NCBI GenBank assembly: GCA_009785715.1
Contig: WQVT01000079.1
Location: 1-8,372 of the forward strand
Direction of reading: 5' to 3'
Source of the DNA: Acidimicrobiaceae bacterium
Lineage (GTDB): Bacteria > Actinomycetota > Acidimicrobiia > Acidimicrobiales > Palsa-688
Length of the DNA: 8,372 nt
Part shown: piece by piece, positions 1-6,947 of the stretch
How the letters are laid out: every line of letters starts with the position of its first letter
Position numbering within the stretch: the stretch's first letter is position 1
Made by a program: the position numbers and the translations under genes
The notes under the pieces: model-generated
The model's input: only the letters and a program-made list of their open reading frames with translations
Database searches by the model: none
What the model was told of the DNA's origin: nothing

Positions 1-1187
1 AGGCCGACGGCTTCCCGACGGTGACCGGGAACAACGGCGTCTTCGACCTGTCCCGTACCTCGAACGGAGTGGCGAACCTGGTCGAGCCACGCGACGACGA
101 GAACCAGATCATCTCGCAGATCGCCGCCTCCCTGGTTGCGTTCTACAACGACTTCGTCAACCAGGGCATGAGCTACACCCAGGCCCGGGCCCTGACGGAG
201 AACTACTGGCAGGAGATCGTCCTCACGGACGTGCTGCCCGCCTATGTGGGCCAGAACGTGATCAACAGGTACCTCCACGGTGGTCCCGGTGGGAACTTCA
301 CGGTGAACACGCCGAACCTCCCGAATGCCAACTTCACACCGATCGAGTTCTCGGTCGGCGCCTACCGGTTCGGTCACTCGCTGGTTCGCAACAACTACCA
401 CATCAACGACATCCTGCCGACCGGGCCTGACTTCGACGACAACGTCCCGATCTTCAACCTGAACTCCTTCCAGTTCGGTGATCTGAGCGGCGGGGCGGCC
501 TTGCAGGGTCCCGCTGCGGATGCCGCCAACAACTGTCAGGATGCGAACCAGTCGACCGAGTTGTGCGAACTGGCGACCAACCACCAGATTCAGTGGAAGT
601 ACTTCGTGCCGGCGCTCAACAAGGACACGTCGTTGAGCCCGGGCCAGTGCGTGGCCGGCGGTGGCACCCTGATCGACGGTAAGTGCACGGACCCGGGGAT
701 CAACTTCGCCCGCGCCACCCAGCCGACGATCAGCCCTGCGCTGTTCAACCTGCCGGCAGAGGCCATCGCAGGCTGCCCGGACACGGCCTCGCCTGTCTGT
801 AACGGCACCGGCGATCTGATCTCACGGGACTTCGCTCGTGGCAACTTCGATGGTCTGGCCTCCGGCCAGGCGATCGCCAAGGCGCTCGGCTGCCCGGTGA
901 TCCCCGCTGCGTCGATCAACCCGACCAAGGACGCGGTGTTCAACACCGGCACCCCGTTGATCTACTACGTTCTGGCCGAGGCCAAGCAGGCCCATGCGAC
1001 GCTCGGGTGTGTCGGGAGCAGCATCGTCGCCCAGACCTTCATCCAGGTGATGTGGGATACGCCCGGCTCGATCCTGCACGACCACTTCCGGCCGAACCCG
1101 GCCCTGGTCAAGCTCGCCCCCGAGAAGCCGGTGTTCAGCTTCGGGGACCTGCTTGTCGATACCGGCCTGGCGCCGCGCTTCAGCTAG
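1..1187 (+). CDS. Animal-type haem peroxidase, 3' part (5' end outside window)
   Basis: This is the C-terminal 394 residues of a haem peroxidase of the animal (myeloperoxidase/peroxinectin) superfamily, which uses H2O2 to oxidise halides or organic substrates. The frame is open from the left edge (first full codon at 3), so the GTG at 21 is not taken as the start. The R-x-x-E motif of RDDEN (nt 90-104) matches the distal arginine and haem-linking glutamate of the family. YRFGHSLV, with its histidine at nt 375-377, is the proximal haem ligand motif. Further conserved blocks are LFNLPAEAI, RDFARGNFDGLASGQAIAKALG and SSIVAQTFIQVMWDTPGSIL. The distal histidine would lie upstream and cannot be checked. 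Cysteines occur in close pairs (CQDANQSTELC, CVAGGGTLIDGKC, CPDTASPVC), which suggests disulfides and a secreted protein; any signal peptide is off the window. It appears to be a separate unit from the genes downstream. The family call is firm; the substrate is unknown. Confidence 0.88.
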   Translation, partial: ADGFPTVTGNNGVFDLSRTSNGVANLVEPRDDENQIISQIAASLVAFYNDFVNQGMSYTQARALTENYWQEIVLTDVLPAYVGQNVINRYLHGGPGGNFTVNTPNLPNANFTPIEFSVGAYRFGHSLVRNNYHINDILPTGPDFDDNVPIFNLNSFQFGDLSGGAALQGPAADAANNCQDANQSTELCELATNHQIQWKYFVPALNKDTSLSPGQCVAGGGTLIDGKCTDPGINFARATQPTISPALFNLPAEAIAGCPDTASPVCNGTGDLISRDFARGNFDGLASGQAIAKALGCPVIPAASINPTKDAVFNTGTPLIYYVLAEAKQAHATLGCVGSSIVAQTFIQVMWDTPGSILHDHFRPNPALVKLAPEKPVFSFGDLLVDTGLAPRFS

Positions 1188-1191
1188 AGCA

Positions 1192-1211
1192 TCAACCGAG
1201 CCGGCGGTTGA
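1192..1211 (+). terminator. Short hairpin just after the peroxidase stop
   Basis: A 7-bp perfect inverted repeat, TCAACCG (1192-1198) and CGGTTGA (1205-1211), has a 6-nt AGCCGG loop. It begins 4 nt after the peroxidase stop codon. There is no T-tract, so alone it is a weak terminator. With the longer hairpin 34 nt downstream it may form a tandem 3' end or protect the mRNA. Confidence 0.4.
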
Positions 1212-1244
1212 GCCGGCAAGGCGAAACCGGCCCCGTGCCATAGC

Positions 1245-1276
1245 AACCGCACCCGCTCTGACCGGCGGGTGCGGTT
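1245..1276 (+). terminator. 12-bp stem hairpin, likely peroxidase terminator
   Basis: A perfect 12-bp inverted repeat, AACCGCACCCGC (1245-1256) and GCGGGTGCGGTT (1265-1276), encloses an 8-nt loop. One further T follows and then C, so the T-tract is short, as is common for intrinsic terminators of high-GC actinobacteria. Its position between the peroxidase stop and the MarR promoter supports a transcription terminator. Confidence 0.7.
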
Positions 1277-1310
1277 TCGCGCCCGGGGCCTGGGCGTCTG
1301 AGAAGGGGGC

Positions 1311-1348
1311 GTGTGAGACGGGGCGTGTGAGACGGGGCGTGTGAGACG
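1311..1348. repeat. 14-bp tandem repeat (2.7 copies) upstream of MarR gene
   Basis: The unit GTGTGAGACGGGGC is repeated exactly at 1311-1324 and 1325-1338, then partly (10 bp, GTGTGAGACG) at 1339-1348. A looser copy, GTCTGAGAAGGGGGC, precedes it at 1296-1310. The array ends about 32 bp before the -10-like element of the MarR gene and so lies at or upstream of its -35 region. It could be a set of direct-repeat protein binding sites or a slippage-generated minisatellite. The units are not palindromic, unlike typical MarR operators. Confidence 0.75.
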
Positions 1349-1380
1349 AAGGACACGCCGCAAAGTCCATTCCTCATCTA

Positions 1381-1386
1381 TATACT
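1381..1386 (+). promoter_or_regulatory. -10-like TATACT, probable leaderless promoter of MarR gene
   Basis: TATACT lies six bases before the ATG at 1393, in a locally AT-rich patch within GC-rich DNA. Transcription would then start at or next to the A of the ATG, giving a leaderless mRNA, a common arrangement in actinobacteria. There is no Shine-Dalgarno sequence before this ATG, which fits. No good -35 hexamer is visible 16-18 bp upstream (around CCGCAA, 1358-1363). Confidence 0.6.
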
Positions 1387-1392
1387 TTTGGC

Positions 1393-1896
1393 ATGCTTCA
1401 ATCGCAGTCGGTGTTTCAATCAGAGTCGAGGCTCCCGTCGCCGTCGATGGACCGTGCCGACGCCCTCGACCTGGTTGCGACCACGCTGGTCTCACGCACC
1501 TCCCGCCTCGCCCGCCTGCTCATGGGCCGGGGTTCCAGGCAGCTGACCCGCACCGAGGCGGGCCTCCTGGCAACGCTGCTCGACGGCCCACGCCGGATCA
1601 CTGAGCTGGCCGAGACCGAAGGCCTGGCGCAGCCTTCGGTGAGCAAGCTCGTCGACAAGTTGGAGGCTCGCCATCTCGTCCTGCGCGGGCGGGCGGCGGA
1701 CGACGGCCGTGCCGTGCTCGTGTCGATCTCCACCGAGGGTGAGCGGACCCTGGAGTCCGCCCGCAGCGAGATCCGCGCCCTGCTCCGCCAGTCCCTCGTC
1801 GGGCTCGGCGACGAGGACCTCGCTGCGTTGGTCAAGTCCAGTGAGGTCATAGAGCGGCTGGTCCGGTCCCTGCAGGTCGGGGAAGGCCGCCAATGA
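1393..1896 (+). CDS. MarR-family transcriptional regulator
   Basis: A 167-residue winged helix-turn-helix regulator; MarR proteins are typically about 140-170 residues, bind DNA as dimers and release it on binding small phenolic or drug-like ligands. The N-terminal dimerisation helix is about residues 20-45. The winged HTH is about 51-115, with the recognition helix around QPSVSKLVDKLEARHLV (80-96) and the wing at RGRAADDGRAVLVSIS, carrying the family's D-x-R pair (D104, R106). C-terminal helices (about 114-160) complete the dimer interface. The start at 1393 is chosen because a -10-like TATACT sits 6 nt upstream (leaderless). An in-frame ATG at 1447 would give a 149-residue protein that fits the family N-terminus equally well, but it lacks a well-spaced ribosome site. 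Its stop overlaps the transporter start (ATGA), so the two genes are co-transcribed. It probably controls its own operon. The ligand is unknown. Confidence 0.93.
   Translation: MLQSQSVFQSESRLPSPSMDRADALDLVATTLVSRTSRLARLLMGRGSRQLTRTEAGLLATLLDGPRRITELAETEGLAQPSVSKLVDKLEARHLVLRGRAADDGRAVLVSISTEGERTLESARSEIRALLRQSLVGLGDEDLAALVKSSEVIERLVRSLQVGEGRQ
1879..1886 (+). promoter_or_regulatory. Ribosome binding site of the MFS gene
   Basis: GGGGAAGG ends six bases before the ATG at 1893. It lies inside the end of the MarR gene and confirms the overlapping ATG as the transporter start. Confidence 0.7.
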
Positions 1897-3383
1897 ACGA
1901 CCAGCGTCGGGCGGCGGCGCTCGCCCCGGTCCTCGTGCTCACCACGCTCGTCGTCAGCGTGATCAGCTCGCTCGGCGCGCCGCTGATTCCGACGATCGCC
2001 CGGGTGTTCCACGAGTCGTTGACCACCTCCCAGTGGTCGTTGACGGTCGGCCTCCTTTCCGGGGCGGTCAGCGCGCCCGTCATGGGTCGCCTGGGCGACG
2101 GTCGCCGCCGGCGGGCGACGATCATCGGCGGGCTGGGCGCCGTGACGCTCGGCGGGGTGATCGCCGCCCTCGCCACCGGGCTCGACATGCTCGTCGTTGG
2201 TCGAGCCCTTCAGGGGGTCGGTCTGGGCCTGGTACCCCTGACGATGGCCACGGCGCGAGACGAGCTCCCCAAGCAGAAGGTGGCGCCGATGATCGCGGTG
2301 CTGTCGGTGTCGGCGGCGGCCGGCGTGGGCGTGGGCTATCCGCTCTCGGGCCTGATCGCCGATCAGCTGGGCTTGTCAGCGGCCTACTGGGCGGGGGCGA
2401 TCGTGAGCGGTCTGGCGCTGGCCAGCGTCGTCGCCGTGGTCCCCTCCACCGCTCGGGGCCGCTCGATGCGCCTCGATTCGCTGGGCGCGGTCCTGCTCGC
2501 GCTGGCCCTGGTTTCTGTGCTGGTAGGCGTGGCGCAGGGGACGGACTGGGGCTGGGGATCGACGAGGGTCCTCGGATTGCTCCTCGGCGGAATCGTTCTT
2601 TTCGGGGCCTGGAGCCTGCAGCAGCTGCGGGCGGAGGCCCCGCTGGTCGAGCTGCGGCTCCTGCGACACCCGGCGGTGCTCGCCGGCGATGTGTGCGCCA
2701 CCGTGCTCGGGGTCGCGATGTACATGAACCTCTCCGCGGTCACCGAGTTCGTCCAGCTGCCCCGCTCCGGCGGGTTCGGGTTCTCCGCCTCGGTGGTCGT
2801 CGCCGGGCTGACGCTGATCCCGCTGTCGGCGTTCATGTTCCTCGGCTCCCGGGTGTTGCCCACGCTGCTCAGGCTCTTCGGGGTGCGGCTCCTCCTGACG
2901 CTCGGATGCCTGGTCGTGGCCGTGGCTACCGCGTTCTTCAGTCTCTTCCACGGTGGTCTGTGGGAGTCGTTCGTGATGATGGGACTCCTCGGCATCGGGC
3001 TCGGTACGACCTACGCCGCCATCCCCGGCCTGATCGTGCAGTCCGTGCCGGCGCGCGAGACCGGAAGCGCGATGGGCTTCTACCAGGTCGTCCGCTACGT
3101 CGGCTTCTCCCTCGGCAGCGCGCTGGCGGCCGCCATCTTGGCCGCCCACAACTCCGTCTCCACCGGCGAGCCCACCGTCGGCGGGTACACCATGGTGCTG
3201 TGGGTGGCGGTCGTGATCTGCATGGTCGCCGCAGTCCTGGCCTGGGTCCTGCCGGCTCGCACCCCCTCGCCAGAGGCGGCTGCGGCGGCAGAGGTGGCCG
3301 AGGTGGCCGAGACGGCTGGCGAATCGAGCCCCGTCGCCGCCGGGCGGGTTCGCCGTCTTGTACCGGCGCAGCGCAGGGACTGA
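1893..3383 (+). CDS. MFS transporter, DHA2 (14-TM) drug-efflux type
   Basis: A 496-residue major facilitator protein with about 14 hydrophobic segments (roughly 10-30, 48-66, 75-95, 98-118, 131-152, 165-184, 196-214, 225-243, 262-285, 298-318, 331-350, 357-383, 395-417, 432-454). This fits the proton-driven drug:H+ antiporter-2 (EmrB/QacA-like) group of the inner membrane. Motif A is GRLGDGRRRR (65-74), in the loop between TM2 and TM3. VGRALQGVGLG (102-112) carries the motif B arginine. GVGVGYPLSG (144-153) is the antiporter motif C, with Tyr before Pro. The DWGWGST loop (218-224) before TM8 is typical of DHA2 members. The tail 455-496 is cytoplasmic and Ala/Glu-rich, then basic. The gene overlaps the MarR gene by 4 bp and has a good ribosome site, so it is probably induced by the MarR ligand and exports that compound or a relative. 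The last codons and stop lie in a 17-bp tandem repeat. Substrate is not predictable. Confidence 0.93.
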   Translation: MNDQRRAAALAPVLVLTTLVVSVISSLGAPLIPTIARVFHESLTTSQWSLTVGLLSGAVSAPVMGRLGDGRRRRATIIGGLGAVTLGGVIAALATGLDMLVVGRALQGVGLGLVPLTMATARDELPKQKVAPMIAVLSVSAAAGVGVGYPLSGLIADQLGLSAAYWAGAIVSGLALASVVAVVPSTARGRSMRLDSLGAVLLALALVSVLVGVAQGTDWGWGSTRVLGLLLGGIVLFGAWSLQQLRAEAPLVELRLLRHPAVLAGDVCATVLGVAMYMNLSAVTEFVQLPRSGGFGFSASVVVAGLTLIPLSAFMFLGSRVLPTLLRLFGVRLLLTLGCLVVAVATAFFSLFHGGLWESFVMMGLLGIGLGTTYAAIPGLIVQSVPARETGSAMGFYQVVRYVGFSLGSALAAAILAAHNSVSTGEPTVGGYTMVLWVAVVICMVAAVLAWVLPARTPSPEAAAAAEVAEVAETAGESSPVAAGRVRRLVPAQRRD

Positions 3384-3421
3384 CCAAGCGCAGGGACTGA
3401 CCAAGCGCAGGGACTGAACAA
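3371..3421. repeat. Three tandem 17-bp repeats spanning the MFS stop codon
   Basis: GCGCAGGGACTGACCAA occurs exactly at 3371-3387 and 3388-3404, and with one change (ACCAA to AACAA) at 3405-3421. The first copy encodes the last residues and the TGA stop of the transporter (3381-3383). Because the stop is inside the first unit, gain or loss of later units leaves the protein unchanged. The high identity suggests recent replication slippage. A degenerate AGGGCCTGAAC follows at 3422-3432. Confidence 0.85.
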
Positions 3422-3455
3422 AGGGCCTGAACGGCGGGGACGAAAGCGGAGCGGC

Positions 3456-3480
3456 GACCGCGCGATCTTTACGCGCGGTC
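3456..3480 (+). terminator. Terminator-like hairpin after the MarR-MFS operon
   Basis: A perfect 9-bp stem, GACCGCGCG (3456-3464) and CGCGCGGTC (3472-3480), has the 7-nt AT-rich loop ATCTTTA. It is followed by only TTG, so the T-tract is poor. Another CCGCGCG at 3484-3490 could pair in competition with the 5' arm's partner. It is the best candidate for the end of the MarR-MFS transcript, 73 nt after the stop. Confidence 0.55.
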
Positions 3481-3562
3481 TTGCCGCGCGATTGAGCCCC
3501 TCATAGCCGCACGATCGCTCGGTAAAACCGCGCGGAACATCGCGCATGGCCAGCGCCGCTCC

Positions 3563-3584
3563 TCGCGACCGCCGGCGGTCGCGA
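3563..3584. promoter_or_regulatory. Perfect 22-bp palindrome, candidate operator for the cupin operon
   Basis: The half-site TCGCGACCGCC (3563-3573) is followed with no spacer by its exact reverse complement (3574-3584). It sits directly upstream of a -10-like TATGGT (3588-3593) and covers where a -35 element would be (about 3565-3570), a layout typical of a repressor operator. A two-fold symmetric site of this size suits a dimeric TetR-, GntR- or MarR-type regulator. Whether the MarR protein in this window is the one cannot be told. With no loop and no following T-run it is a poor terminator. Confidence 0.6.
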
Positions 3585-3587
3585 TGG

Positions 3588-3593
3588 TATGGT
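3588..3593 (+). promoter_or_regulatory. Possible -10 element of the cupin operon
   Basis: TATGGT fits the TANNNT -10 pattern and lies 4 bp after the 22-bp palindrome. Transcription would begin near 3600, leaving a leader of roughly 100 nt. That leader contains a small hairpin (CGCCAC 3631-3636 with GTGGCG 3646-3651). There is no clear -35 element; in GC-rich DNA a single hexamer is weak evidence. Confidence 0.35.
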
Positions 3594-3690
3594 CCTGGCG
3601 CCCATCCGAAGGGACCGGTCGCCGGTGCCCCGCCACGCCCGGAGGGTGGCGCATCGTGGGACGATGATCGTGCTCGGCGTCCGCTGGGCT

Positions 3691-3697
3691 GAGGGGG
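3691..3697 (+). promoter_or_regulatory. Ribosome binding site deciding the cupin start
   Basis: GAGGGGG ends six bases before ATG 3704 and would abut the alternative in-frame TTG at 3698 with no spacer. It therefore favours the ATG. Confidence 0.75.
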
Positions 3698-3703
3698 TTG
3701 GCA

Positions 3704-4473
3704 ATGGATTACGTTCGTCCGCTCGATTGGGATCACGCCCAGGTCGACCTGGCCGGCGGGTACAAGGGCCAGTACATCTACGTCGGCGAGAGCTGCTACA
3801 TCATCGCGACGAAGGTGCCGCCGGGTGCCGGCGGGCCTCCCCGCCACGTCCATGCCTCGGACCAGACGTACTACATCATCGAGGGTCAGATCGACCTGAG
3901 CCTCGGTGCCGAGGACCTGCAGATCCCGGCCGGGTCTGCGGTGTTCATCCCTGCCGGCCTGCCGCACCAGAATTTCAACCGCGGTGAGGTCACCGAGATC
4001 CACCTCGAGGTGATTGCCCCCGGCGTGCACCCCACCGCCGGCGCAGTTGCGACGCTGAGCGATGTCGTGGACGTCCCGGGCCTGGCCGGTTTCGTCGCCG
4101 CGAGCGACCCGGGGAAGCGGGGGACCGACGAGTTCACGCTGGACTGGCTGGTGAATCGAGCCAAGGGCGCCACCAACGCGGCCATCTACCTGGCCGAGGT
4201 GCCGGCGCAAAAGGGCGGCCCGCCCTTGCATGTGCACGAGTTCGACCAGTTCTACTTCGTCCTCGAGGGTGAGCTGAACGTCGAGATCGGGTTCGAGCAC
4301 TACACGGTCGGCCCGAACAACCTGGTCATCCTCCCGGCCCGGGTGCCGCACCGCCAGTGGAACGATGGCGATGTCCCCGAACGCCACCTGACGATCATCG
4401 CCCCGGAGCCGCTCACCATGGACGAGCCCTGGGACGTCGCCGTCGCGCTCGCCGAGACCGGCGAACGGATCGC

Positions 4474-4477
<4 letters not shown>
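3704..4477 (+). CDS. Two-domain cupin (bicupin) metalloprotein
   Basis: A 257-residue protein made of two cupin_2 barrels, probably a soluble cytoplasmic metal-dependent enzyme (dioxygenase, isomerase, lyase or decarboxylase types all use this fold). Domain 1 has GGPPRHVHASDQTYYIIEG with H48, H50, Q54 and a later H88 in PAGLPHQNFN. Domain 2 repeats the plan: GGPPLHVHEFDQFYFVLEG with H176, H178, Q182 and H216 in PARVPHRQWN. Both halves keep three histidines, so both may bind metal. In both, the usual glutamate of cupin motif 1 is glutamine; Gln-containing cupin sites are known, for example in KdgF-type proteins. The ATG at 3704 is preferred over an in-frame TTG at 3698 because of the ribosome site spacing. 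It is the first gene of the cassette and its TGA overlaps the GTG of the DUF3500 gene. The fold is certain; the reaction is not identifiable from sequence. Confidence 0.9.
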
Positions 4478-5707
<1,230 letters not shown>

Positions 5708-5709
<2 letters not shown>

Positions 5710-5712
5710 GGA
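5708..5712 (+). promoter_or_regulatory. Ribosome binding site of the MetE-like gene
   Basis: GAGGA, overlapping the TGA stop of the DUF3500 gene, ends 5 nt before ATG 5718. It fixes the start of the MetE-like protein within a much longer open frame. Confidence 0.65.
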
Positions 5713-5717
5713 CCACG

Positions 5718-6929
5718 ATGAAAACCAGCACCGACCGCATCGTCACCACGCTCGTGGGCAGCCTCGTGCGGCCGCCGAGGATCCGGGAATACCTCGCGAA
5801 GCGCCAGCACGGCGACCCCGTCGACGAGGCCGCCTGGGAGCAGGAGCTGCGCGACGGGGTGGCGGAGGTCGTTCGCCAGCAGGCCGAGGCCGGCATCGAC
5901 GTTCCGAGCGACGGGGAGTACGGCAAGGCGCACTGGGTCTGGTACGTGACGGAGCGGCTCGCCGGCATGGTGCCGGCAGACCTCGGCCAGGCGCAGCTCT
6001 CGTGGTGGATGCGGACCAACGACCGGGTCGATTTCTCCGAGTTCTACCGGGCCTACGAGCCGATCCAGCGCTACGACTGGTCCGGGGATCCCGAGGCCCC
6101 GCTCAGCCGCCTGCCCGCCCCCATCCAATTCGCCCGCTTCGACGGCAAGGTGTCCTACAAGGGCCAGCACGCGATGGCCCGCGACGTCGCCGACCTGCGG
6201 GCCGCCGTCGATGCGGCCGGGGTCGAGGAGGCGTTCCTGGCCGTTGCCTCGCCGATGGCCGTCGAGCTCGGCCAGACGAACGACGCCTACGACAGCGAGG
6301 AGGAGTTCATCTCCGCCCTGGCGGACGCGCTGGGCGAGGAATACCGGGCGATCGTCGACGCCGGGTTCCTCCTGCAGGTGGACGACGCCGTGCTCCCGCA
6401 GTGGGTCGGCGCCGCCGAGCGCTCCGGGGTGGACCGAAAGGAGCTCGACCGCTTCGCCGGCCTGCGCATCGACGCTCTCAACGCCGCGCTCGACGGCATC
6501 CCGTCCGACCGGGTTCGGTTCCACATCTGCTGGGGGAGCTGGAACGGCCCGCACACCTCCGACGCCCCGCTGGCGTCGGTCATCGACTACGTGCTCAAGG
6601 TCAACGCCGACGCGTACCTGATCGAGTCGGCCAACCCTCGCCACGAGCACGAGTGGCAGCTCTGGGAGGACCGAAAGCTCCCCGAGGGCAAGGTGCTCGT
6701 CCCGGGTGTGGTGAACCACCAGACGAACGTCGTGGAGCACCCCGAGCTCGTCGCCTGGCGGATCCAGAACTTCGCCCGGTTACTCGGACGCGAGAACGTG
6801 ATGGCCGGCACCGACTGCGGCTTCTGCCAGGGCTGGCACGAGATCCGCACCCATCCGAGCATCCAGTGGGCGAAGCTCCGCTCACTGTCGGAAGGTGCCG
6901 CCCTTGCCAGCGAGCGCCTCTGGGCGTGA
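5718..6929 (+). CDS. MetE-like (cobalamin-independent methionine synthase II family) zinc protein
   Basis: A 403-residue single (beta/alpha)8 barrel related to the catalytic half of MetE, about half the length of true MetE, which also has an N-terminal barrel. The zinc set is complete: H269 and C271 in RFHICWGSWNG, E303 in IESANPRHEHEW, and C367 in GTDCGFCQGW (C370 nearby). Spacing matches MetE. TTLVGSLVRP (G14-S15) and DGEYGK (E67) correspond to the thiol-substrate binding loops. Enzymes of this fold activate a thiol on zinc and alkylate it. Relatives include methionine synthase and epoxyalkane:coenzyme M transferase, and many actinobacterial paralogues sit in catabolic clusters with no known role. 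Lack of the MetE N-domain and the gene context argue against housekeeping methionine synthesis. The start is ATG 5718, from its ribosome site and the family N-terminus; the open frame continues upstream to 5013 inside the DUF3500 gene and is ignored. Acceptor thiol and donor are unknown. Confidence 0.9.
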   Translation: MKTSTDRIVTTLVGSLVRPPRIREYLAKRQHGDPVDEAAWEQELRDGVAEVVRQQAEAGIDVPSDGEYGKAHWVWYVTERLAGMVPADLGQAQLSWWMRTNDRVDFSEFYRAYEPIQRYDWSGDPEAPLSRLPAPIQFARFDGKVSYKGQHAMARDVADLRAAVDAAGVEEAFLAVASPMAVELGQTNDAYDSEEEFISALADALGEEYRAIVDAGFLLQVDDAVLPQWVGAAERSGVDRKELDRFAGLRIDALNAALDGIPSDRVRFHICWGSWNGPHTSDAPLASVIDYVLKVNADAYLIESANPRHEHEWQLWEDRKLPEGKVLVPGVVNHQTNVVEHPELVAWRIQNFARLLGRENVMAGTDCGFCQGWHEIRTHPSIQWAKLRSLSEGAALASERLWA

Positions 6930-6934
6930 CTCCC

Positions 6935-6940
6935 TAACCT
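6935..6940 (+). promoter_or_regulatory. Possible internal -10 element before the ThDP enzyme gene
   Basis: TAACCT (TANNNT pattern) lies 7 nt before ATG 6948, in an 18-bp gap without a Shine-Dalgarno sequence. This spacing would allow a leaderless internal transcript, as suggested for the MarR gene. No -35 is evident at the expected distance. It could be chance. Confidence 0.25.
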
Positions 6941-6947
6941 GCGGACC

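Noticed and set aside
2033..3400. 455-residue + strand frame overlapping the MFS gene
   Set aside because: It is an Arg/Gly/Pro-rich +2 shadow of the transporter; the other frame gives 14 hydrophobic segments and MFS motifs.
3589..3987. 132-residue + strand frame in the gap and the cupin start
   Set aside because: Most of it is a shadow of the cupin in another frame, its composition is Arg/Pro-rich, and there is no ribosome site.
3095..4387. 430-residue minus-strand open frame
   Set aside because: It is antisense to the cupin and the end of the MFS gene, and spans the regulatory gap. Its composition is that of a GC-rich shadow frame and no motifs are seen.
4357..4473. Upstream extension of the DUF3500 frame
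   Set aside because: It would overlap the cupin by 120 bp with an Arg-rich sequence; GTG 4474 with a GTGA overlap is more natural.
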